From positions 1 through 5,193 of the forward strand of contig CAIRMY010000288.1 of NCBI GenBank assembly GCA_903879775.1: a stretch of DNA of 5,193 nucleotides, read 5' to 3'. This document shows positions 1 to 5,193 of the stretch, one piece after another (position 1 is the first letter of the stretch; every line of letters starts with the position of its first letter). A program made the position numbers and the translations under genes. The notes below the pieces were generated by a model. That model was not told the origin of the DNA. It was given only the letters and a program-made list of their open reading frames with translations, and did not search any database. This stretch comes from an uncultured Bacteroidota bacterium. Its GTDB lineage: Bacteria > Bacteroidota > Bacteroidia > NS11-12g > UBA955.

Positions 1-1560
1 ACTTCAGATTATTACAAACGATTAAATGACGCTTTACAGAAATCGAAAAAACGACAAAAGAACAACTCATTTAACAAATCGGCCATATTTTTTTCTGATT
101 TATCTATTCAACAGTATACCGTAATTCGAGAGAATTTATTTCGGTTGAAGGGCTTTTACATTGAACCTAAAACAGATCGAAATTACACGATTACGGGGGG
201 TGCTCATGCTTTGGGGTATTTAGGAGAAGCTGCAGAATCTCTCATTAAAGAAGACGCTTATTACCAACCTGGTGATTTGGTTGGCATTACAGGTATTGAG
301 AAATATTACGAGCAAATTTTCAGAGGGCTTAAGGGTATTAAAACAGTATGGCAAGATAGAACATACGTTGAAAGAGGCATTGTAAATAATGAAGCCTTTA
401 ATTTCCCTGCCCAAGCTGGCCCAAATGTTACATGTGGAATAGATGTTGAACTTCAGAAATACGCTGAGCAATTGCTATCAGGCAAAAGAGGCAGTATTGT
501 AGCTATTGAGCCTTCTTCTGGCGAAGTTTTAACATTTGTAAACAAACCCGATTATGACCCGAATGAGCTCATTGGGCAAGAAAGAGGTGCTGAATTCAGA
601 AGAATGCTCATTGATCCGAAAAAACCATTGTATAATCGTGCAGTAAAAGGTGTTTATCCTCCGGGCAGTACTGTGAAAACTGTTTTGGCATTGATTGGAT
701 TACAAGAAGGTGTTTTAGTTCCCGAAACAAAACATGGTTGCGCTCATGGATATCATCTTGGTAGCATTACTGTTGGTTGTCACCCTCACGGTGGACCTCT
801 AGACGTTGTGGGATCGTTGCGTATTTCTTGCAACAGTTATTATTGCCAAGTTTTTAGAGACATTATCGACAATCCAAAATATAACAATGTTAAGATTGGA
901 TATGAACAATTAGAAAAACATTGGAGGAGTTTTGGACTTGGAGCGCCAACGGGTATTGACCTATTGGGAGAATCAAGTGGAAACATTCCCTCTGTAAAAC
1001 AACTCAATCGCCGCCATGGTGATCGATGGAAAAGCAGTATGATTATTTCTTTGGGAATTGGACAAGGTGAAATTCTATTAACACCACTCCAATTGGCCAA
1101 TGTTACTTGTATTTTGGCGAATAGAGGCTATTATTATGTGCCACATTTGATTAAACAAATTACGGGGTACTTAGACGCTTCTTGGATTAAAAAGTTTAAA
1201 ACACGTCATTATACAACTGTTGATCCAATTCATTTCGAAACGGTGATTGAAGGTATGTCGCAAGTAACCAAAGGAGGCGGTACTGCTGCTGGAACGGGCG
1301 TTGGCGATATTGAAATTTGTGCCAAAACAGGAACTGCTCAAAATCCACACGGTAAAGATCACTCACTTTATATTGCTTTTGCTCCTAGAATCAATCCTAA
1401 AATTGCAATTGCCGTAATCATTGAAAATGGTGGTTTTGGTGCCACATGGGCTGCGCCTATTGCAAATTTGTTAATTGAGAAATATTTAAAACCTAACGTT
1501 GAACCAAGCAATCCTGGAATGCGTGATAGAATGTTAAAAGCTGTATTAGAACAACAATGA
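1..1560 (+). CDS. mrdA: Penicillin-binding protein 2, peptidoglycan D,D-transpeptidase of the elongasome (5'-partial)
   Basis: This enzyme cross-links the stem peptides of new side-wall peptidoglycan in the periplasm and is the transpeptidase partner of RodA. The frame is open from base 1 to the TGA at 1558-1560, giving 519 visible residues. A TTG at 145 could be mistaken for a start, but the upstream codons continue the pedestal domain. The membrane anchor, probably about 100 or more residues, lies outside the window. Visible parts are the end of the dimerisation/pedestal region, with a GD.VG..GIEK.YE...RG.KG block at residues 91-112, and the transpeptidase domain from about residue 146 (GIDVELQ). 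All three active-site motifs are intact: STVK at 223-226 (catalytic Ser223, Lys226), SCN at 276-278, and KTGT at 442-445. A Cys/His-rich stretch at 247-263 lies between the first two motifs. The gene overlaps rodA by four bases. The family assignment is very secure, and PBP2 is preferred over FtsI because of the rodA neighbour. Confidence 0.96.
   Translation, partial: TSDYYKRLNDALQKSKKRQKNNSFNKSAIFFSDLSIQQYTVIRENLFRLKGFYIEPKTDRNYTITGGAHALGYLGEAAESLIKEDAYYQPGDLVGITGIEKYYEQIFRGLKGIKTVWQDRTYVERGIVNNEAFNFPAQAGPNVTCGIDVELQKYAEQLLSGKRGSIVAIEPSSGEVLTFVNKPDYDPNELIGQERGAEFRRMLIDPKKPLYNRAVKGVYPPGSTVKTVLALIGLQEGVLVPETKHGCAHGYHLGSITVGCHPHGGPLDVVGSLRISCNSYYCQVFRDIIDNPKYNNVKIGYEQLEKHWRSFGLGAPTGIDLLGESSGNIPSVKQLNRRHGDRWKSSMIISLGIGQGEILLTPLQLANVTCILANRGYYYVPHLIKQITGYLDASWIKKFKTRHYTTVDPIHFETVIEGMSQVTKGGGTAAGTGVGDIEICAKTGTAQNPHGKDHSLYIAFAPRINPKIAIAVIIENGGFGATWAAPIANLLIEKYLKPNVEPSNPGMRDRMLKAVLEQQ
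1557..1560 (+). promoter_or_regulatory. ATGA stop-start overlap, likely translational coupling of mrdA and rodA
   Basis: The last base of the penultimate mrdA codon series and its TGA stop share bases with the rodA ATG. No purine-rich ribosome binding site is visible just upstream of this ATG. Ribosomes finishing mrdA could therefore restart on rodA, which would keep the two partner enzymes at matched levels. The overlap is seen directly; the coupling is inferred. Confidence 0.75.
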
Positions 1561-2840
1561 GCAGTAAGAATTATAAATTAAATTTAGGAACTGGCGGAAA
1601 TATTGATTTTATCGCTTTTTTACTATATTTATTACTCGTATTAATTGGTTTAATCAATATCTATTCTGTAACCTCTGATGTAAATCAAACGGGATTTGTA
1701 TTGAGTGCCATAGCAACCAAACAGCTAATATGGATTGCTGGCGCTGTGCTCATTATTTTAACTGTGATCTTCGCAAACGTTGTGATTATCGATTATTTCT
1801 CATATTACGCCTATACAATTGCCATTTTCTTAAACATTGCGGTCTTGTTTTTAGGAAGAAATGTAAATGGAGCGAAATCGTGGTTTGGATTTGGTGGCAT
1901 AGGTATACAGCCTTCTGAATTTGCAAAAGTGGCCACAGCACTGGCTTTGGCTAAATTTTTAGGGACATATGGAGTGAAATTTAAAGGATTGAAGAACATC
2001 TCAATTTCGGTTGGTTTATTCTTATTGCCGATGCTTATTATTTTAGTGCAGAACGATACCGGTAGCGCCTTGGTATTTACTTCATTCTTTTTGGTACTCT
2101 ACCGCGAAGGAATGCCAGGATATTTATTGGTTTCAGCCGTTTGGCTAGGTATTTTGGCCGTTTTAGCCATTATTTTTGGAAGTTATCATATTTCTTTAGG
2201 GTATTTATACGGCACCATCTTAGGGTTATCGAGTATCATCATTTACTTTACTAAGAAAAATCGACAAATCGCTTTGGCTGTTGCTTTGGTGGCCTTAATT
2301 AGTGTAAGTTTTAGTGCTTCAGTAGGTTTGGTTTATAATAACGACAGTGTTTTAAAGCCATACCAAAAAGACCGTATTGAAATTGTTTTAGGAATTAAAG
2401 AAGACAAACGTGGAATGGGTTACAACCTAGAACAATCAAAAGTTGCCATTGGTGCTGGTAGATTGTTTGGACGTGGTTTCCAAAATGGCACTCAAACAAA
2501 AATGGGCTTTGTGCCTGAACAACATACCGATTTTATCTTTTGTACCATTGGCGAAGAATGGGGATTTTTAGGCATCATCGTTTTCTTTGGCATCTATGTG
2601 GGGTTACTCGTTCGATTGGTGATTCTTGCTGAACGTCAAACAGATACATTTGGGCGAGTCTTAGGGTATTCGGTTGCCTGTATCCTGTTTTTCCACTGGT
2701 TTGTGAATATCGGTATGACCATAGGAATTATTCCCGTGATTGGCATTCCCCTTCCCTTCATTTCTTTTGGGGGAAGTAGCATGTGGGCATTTACCTTGCT
2801 TCTCTTTTTGTTTCTAAGAGTTGATCAAGTAAGGAAATAA
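1557..2840 (+). CDS. rodA: RodA, SEDS-family peptidoglycan glycosyltransferase
   Basis: RodA is a polytopic inner-membrane protein that polymerises lipid II into glycan strands for cell elongation, working with PBP2. The 427-residue product starts at an ATG inside the mrdA stop (ATGA) and has several hydrophobic segments, for example 16-38, 55-78 and 82-100. SEDS hallmarks are visible: NGAKSWF.....IQPSEFAK at 104-124, QNDTGSALV at 165-173, the loop GMGYNLEQSKVAIGAG at 286-301, PEQHTDF at 320-326, and the C-terminal block VNIGM...GIIPVIGIPLPF at 383-401. Asp325 in the HTDF motif corresponds to the aspartate shown to be essential in other RodA proteins. The protein is longer than E. coli RodA (about 370 residues). 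The excess lies mainly between the QNDTG motif and the KDRI segment at 271-274, where hydrophobic stretches at about 214-231 and 238-260 look like two added membrane helices. FtsW is the alternative, but pairing with mrdA favours RodA. Confidence 0.96.
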   Translation: MSSKNYKLNLGTGGNIDFIAFLLYLLLVLIGLINIYSVTSDVNQTGFVLSAIATKQLIWIAGAVLIILTVIFANVVIIDYFSYYAYTIAIFLNIAVLFLGRNVNGAKSWFGFGGIGIQPSEFAKVATALALAKFLGTYGVKFKGLKNISISVGLFLLPMLIILVQNDTGSALVFTSFFLVLYREGMPGYLLVSAVWLGILAVLAIIFGSYHISLGYLYGTILGLSSIIIYFTKKNRQIALAVALVALISVSFSASVGLVYNNDSVLKPYQKDRIEIVLGIKEDKRGMGYNLEQSKVAIGAGRLFGRGFQNGTQTKMGFVPEQHTDFIFCTIGEEWGFLGIIVFFGIYVGLLVRLVILAERQTDTFGRVLGYSVACILFFHWFVNIGMTIGIIPVIGIPLPFISFGGSSMWAFTLLLFLFLRVDQVRK

Positions 2841-2877
2841 AACCTCAATTCATTTTCGTATTATTGTAAATCTATTT
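2841..2877 (+). other. Short AT-rich spacer between rodA and the repeat-protein gene
   Basis: This 37-base stretch is the only intergenic DNA in the window. It has no inverted repeat followed by a T-run that would suggest an intrinsic terminator, and no purine-rich Shine-Dalgarno sequence before the ATG at 2878. One octamer, TATTATTG at 2859-2866, resembles the Bacteroidota -7 element (TAnnTTTG) with one mismatch, but no matching upstream TTG element sits at the expected distance. Read-through from rodA is therefore possible. Confidence 0.5.
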
Positions 2878-2934
2878 ATGAGAATTAAATTTTTCCTTGT
2901 TTCAGCATGTGCCATTGGTTTCATGCATTGTGGT
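2878..2934 (+). other. Predicted lipoprotein signal peptide of the repeat protein
   Basis: Residues 1-19 carry Arg2 and Lys4, then a hydrophobic run from Phe5 to Met16. There are two candidate lipidation cysteines. Cys11 sits in a textbook lipobox (Val-Ser-Ala-Cys) but has a hydrophobic stretch of only six residues before it. Cys18 is placed better and is followed by Gly-Lys-Lys-Glu, as in many Bacteroidota lipoproteins, but is preceded by Phe-Met-His, which is a poor lipobox. Export is likely; which cysteine is used is open. Confidence 0.6.
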
Positions 2935-5193
2935 AAAAAAGAAGGTGAATCTGAAGTCCTTTTTGAGAAAATTGAATCCTCTCAATCAGGTATCGATTTT
3001 GTAAACAGTGTTCCAGAAAACGACACCCTGAATCAGTTTACCTACCATTATCTCTTCAATGGCAATGGTGTTGCTGTAGGTGATATTAACAACGATGGAT
3101 TGGCGGATTTGTATTTCTCTGGCAACGCAACTTCTTCAAAGTTGTATTTGAACAAAGGGGATTTCAAATTTGAAGACATCACTCAAAAAGCAGGCGTGGG
3201 CACCAAAAACTGGATCAGTGGTGTGTCAATGGCTGACGTGAATAATGATGGTTTCTTGGATATTTATGCATGCGGTTCAGGTCCCTCAAAAAACATAGAC
3301 AACAAAAGAAATTTACTCTTTATCAATAATAAAAATGGAACTTTTACGGAATCGGCCAAAAATTGGGGTGTAGACGATCCAGGAAATGCGACTTGTGCTT
3401 CGTTTTTTGATATGGATAACGATGGCGACCTCGATTTCTACCTTGGAAACCACGATGATAAGTATTTTTCTGACATCAATGTGCCGTTTTCGAGAAATTT
3501 AAACCTCAATGTTCACTCGCAACAACATATGTTTAGAAATGACGGTGGTAAATTCATCGATATTTCTGAAGCTTCGGGTATGATGGCTATGGGATATTGC
3601 CTGAGCGCAACTCCAAGCGATTTTAATAATGATGGATTAACCGATTTATACGTTTGTAACGATTATCATGTTCCTGATTATTACTACATTAACCAAGGAA
3701 ATGGCAAATTTATTGAAGCCAATTCTAAGCAATTCAAACATACCTCTAACAACTCAATGGGTAGCGATGCCGCCGATATTAATAACGATGGATGGCTCGA
3801 TTTAATTACCTTAGACATGCTTCCTGAGTCGCCAAATAGGTTTATGACACTCATGGGTCCTAAAGAATACGATTTTGTAACTGTTGCCGAAAGAAATGGT
3901 TATGGAAAACAATACATGAAGAATGCCCTTCAAGTGAATATGGGCAATGGTTTTTTCTCGGAAATGTCATACTTATACGGAGTTGCAAGATCTGATTGGA
4001 GTTGGTCGCCTTTGTTCTGCGATTACAACGACGATGGATTTGTAGATCTATTTGTATCGAATGGATATTATAGAGATGTGACCAATTTAGATTTTGTAAC
4101 CTATCAAAATCGCAAGAAAGAGCAGGAAGGCAAAGAGGTTTCGCACAAAGAAGTCTTGGATATGCTTCCATTTGAAAAGCTTCAAAATTATTTATACATC
4201 AATCATGGAGGGACATCTTTCACCAACGAAGCCAATAATGTTGGATTGACAGACGCTACTTTGAGCACGGGTTCAGCATATGGGGATCTCGATGGCGATG
4301 GCGATATGGATTTAGTGCTTTGCAACCAAGGTGAACATCCTTTTCTCTATAAAAACGTTAAAACCAGTGGCCATTTCGTGAATTTCAAGTTCAGTTCTAA
4401 AAACAACACCACTCCTATTGGCATTAAAGCAATTATTGAAGATGATAGTTCTAAACGATTGTTTGAAAACAACTTATCGAAAGGATATCAAAGTTCTTCT
4501 GAAGCTATCATTCACGTTGGATTGGGTGAAAAAACCGAGGTGAAAAAAGTAACGTTTGTGATGGGAAATGGTAAAAGTTTTAGCATCGATAAGATTGATG
4601 TTGACAAAACAATGACCATAAATTTGGATGAATTCACAGGAAACAATGGCCTTGAAACATTAAAGTCTCTTCACCAAGCTAAAAATCATTACTTCACAGA
4701 CATTACTGAGTCGATTTTGAATTTCAAACATTCAGAAACTGAAACTCCTGATTTCAAAAGAGAACCTTTATTGCCTCATCGATACACCATGCAAGGTCCC
4801 GGAATGAGTTCAGGGGATGTTAACGGTGATGGACTAGATGACGTTTTTATTGGCAATGCGGCTCAAAGTGGCGGCTCAACACTCTTTTTACAGGATAAAT
4901 CTGGCAGTTTAAGTCCCTCAAAATCACAACCTTGGAAATCAATCCAAGCTGATGTAATGGGCAATTTGTTGTTTGATGCCGACAACGATGGAGATTTGGA
5001 TTTATATATTTCGGTAGGTGGATCAGAATTTGGATGGCCTTCAGCGAATTACAAGCATTCCATATATTTCAACGACGGCAAGGGAAATTTTGCGGCGAAT
5101 GTAGGCGCTCTTCCGAATGTGATGTGCAGCGGAAGTTCTGTGGCTGCTGGCGATTACGATAACGATGGAGATTTAGATTTATTTGTTGGGGGA
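2878..5193 (+). CDS. Large exported FG-GAP/VCBS repeat protein with ASPIC/UnbV domain, CRTAC1-like (3'-partial)
   Basis: This is probably a secreted or surface-anchored beta-propeller lipoprotein. The ATG at 2878 is the first start after an in-frame stop at 2830-2832, and 772 codons stay open to the window edge. The N-terminus (MRIKFFLVSAC) is basic then hydrophobic, followed by His-Cys18-Gly-Lys-Lys, so it looks like a short lipoprotein signal. Ten DxDxDGxxD-type calcium-loop motifs begin at residues 69, 120, 178, 248, 300, 382, 470, 647, 700 and 759. Many are followed by N.G.F (strand-turn) segments typical of FG-GAP/VCBS blades. Residues about 500-583 match the ASPIC/UnbV pattern (IGIKA, GYQSSSE, HVGLG). 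The segments DMLPES (312-317) and SDWSWSPLF (372-380), with SNGYYRD near 393-399, recall a Bacteroidota family of roughly 1,100 residues, so perhaps a third is missing. The substrate or partner is unknown; adhesion or glycan binding is only a guess. Nothing visible shows an enzymatic active site. Confidence 0.9.
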   Translation, partial: MRIKFFLVSACAIGFMHCGKKEGESEVLFEKIESSQSGIDFVNSVPENDTLNQFTYHYLFNGNGVAVGDINNDGLADLYFSGNATSSKLYLNKGDFKFEDITQKAGVGTKNWISGVSMADVNNDGFLDIYACGSGPSKNIDNKRNLLFINNKNGTFTESAKNWGVDDPGNATCASFFDMDNDGDLDFYLGNHDDKYFSDINVPFSRNLNLNVHSQQHMFRNDGGKFIDISEASGMMAMGYCLSATPSDFNNDGLTDLYVCNDYHVPDYYYINQGNGKFIEANSKQFKHTSNNSMGSDAADINNDGWLDLITLDMLPESPNRFMTLMGPKEYDFVTVAERNGYGKQYMKNALQVNMGNGFFSEMSYLYGVARSDWSWSPLFCDYNDDGFVDLFVSNGYYRDVTNLDFVTYQNRKKEQEGKEVSHKEVLDMLPFEKLQNYLYINHGGTSFTNEANNVGLTDATLSTGSAYGDLDGDGDMDLVLCNQGEHPFLYKNVKTSGHFVNFKFSSKNNTTPIGIKAIIEDDSSKRLFENNLSKGYQSSSEAIIHVGLGEKTEVKKVTFVMGNGKSFSIDKIDVDKTMTINLDEFTGNNGLETLKSLHQAKNHYFTDITESILNFKHSETETPDFKREPLLPHRYTMQGPGMSSGDVNGDGLDDVFIGNAAQSGGSTLFLQDKSGSLSPSKSQPWKSIQADVMGNLLFDADNDGDLDLYISVGGSEFGWPSANYKHSIYFNDGKGNFAANVGALPNVMCSGSSVAAGDYDNDGDLDLFVGG
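3082..4311 (+). repeat. First set of seven FG-GAP/VCBS calcium-loop repeats (propeller A)
   Basis: Seven copies of a D.[DN].[DN]G..D loop start at bases 3082, 3235, 3409, 3619, 3775, 4021 and 4285, each followed by a short hydrophobic strand. Spacing is 50-90 residues. Between them recur N.G.F segments (for example NKGDFKF, NKNGTF, NDGGKF, NQGNGKF). Seven loops fit one seven-bladed beta-propeller as in integrin-like FG-GAP domains. The loops are seen; the fold is inferred from the family. Confidence 0.8.
4375..4626 (+). other. ASPIC/UnbV domain within the repeat protein
   Basis: Residues about 500-583 lack the aspartate loops and instead show the order expected of ASPIC/UnbV: a polar strand with IGIKAII, then GYQSSSEAIIHVGLGE, then a V.F.MGNGK strand and a TINL end. 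This domain commonly follows FG-GAP propellers in CRTAC1-like proteins. Its molecular role is not well established. Here it sits between two propellers, not at the end of the visible protein. Confidence 0.75.
4816..5178 (+). repeat. Start of a second FG-GAP/VCBS repeat set (propeller B, cut by the window edge)
   Basis: Three more calcium-loop motifs start at bases 4816, 4975 and 5152 (residues 647, 700 and 759). They read GDVNGDGLDD, DADNDGDLD and DYDNDGDLD. The latter two are close even at the DNA level, with the shared core AACGATGGAGATTT at 4984 and 5161. If this propeller also has seven blades, about four lie beyond base 5193. Confidence 0.75.

Noticed and set aside
86..97. A T-rich run that might be a terminator tail
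   Set aside because: It is within the mrdA coding frame (Ile-Phe-Phe-Ser codons) and has no preceding hairpin.
840..1100. An open reading frame of 86 codons on the minus strand
   Set aside because: It is antisense to the conserved transpeptidase domain of PBP2 and has no family resemblance of its own.
1730..1999. Short open frames on both strands inside rodA
   Set aside because: They overlap the conserved SEDS region of rodA, and their translations look like out-of-frame reads of membrane-helix codons.
2859..2866. TATTATTG as a possible Bacteroidota -7 promoter element
   Set aside because: It has one mismatch to TAnnTTTG and no TTG-type element at the expected upstream distance, and such octamers are frequent by chance in AT-rich DNA.
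3860..4171. An open reading frame of 103 codons on the minus strand
   Set aside because: It lies entirely inside the large repeat-protein gene, shows no recognisable motif, and its composition is what the complement of that coding sequence would give.
4981..5184. Near-identical DNA copies of AACGATGGAGATTT as a possible site-specific repeat
   Set aside because: The copies fall exactly on the aspartate-rich calcium loops of the protein, so the protein repeat explains them.

Overview
This window looks like chromosomal DNA from a member of the Bacteroidota (Bacteroidetes), probably flavobacteria-like. The evidence is the AT-rich composition, the lack of clear Shine-Dalgarno sequences, the style of the PBP2 and RodA proteins, and a large exported FG-GAP/ASPIC-UnbV protein of a type common in that phylum. 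The class and genus are inference. All genes are on the + strand and almost every base is coding.

Layout: (1) Bases 1-1560 hold the 3' part of a penicillin-binding protein 2 gene (mrdA). The reading frame is open back to base 1, so the true start and the N-terminal membrane anchor lie upstream of the window. (2) Bases 1557-2840 hold a complete rodA, which overlaps mrdA by the four bases ATGA. (3) Bases 2841-2877 are a short spacer with no visible hairpin terminator or convincing promoter. (4) Bases 2878-5193 hold the first 772 codons of a very large predicted lipoprotein. It has seven aspartate-rich FG-GAP/VCBS-type motifs, then an ASPIC/UnbV domain, then the start of a second set of the same motifs. 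It runs off the right edge.

PBP2 and RodA are the transpeptidase and glycosyltransferase that together make the side-wall peptidoglycan of the elongasome (Rod complex). Their fused mrdA-rodA order is the usual end of an mreBCD-mrdA-rodA cluster, so mreD or mreC is expected just upstream. The third gene has no evident mechanistic link to the Rod complex. It may simply be the next gene downstream, or it may be read through from rodA because nothing obvious stops transcription.

I see no RNA gene, mobile element, CRISPR array or undescribed multi-gene system. The points most worth a second look are the internal duplication in the large repeat protein, its ambiguous lipoprotein cysteine, an extra hydrophobic block in RodA, and a Cys/His cluster next to the PBP2 active site.
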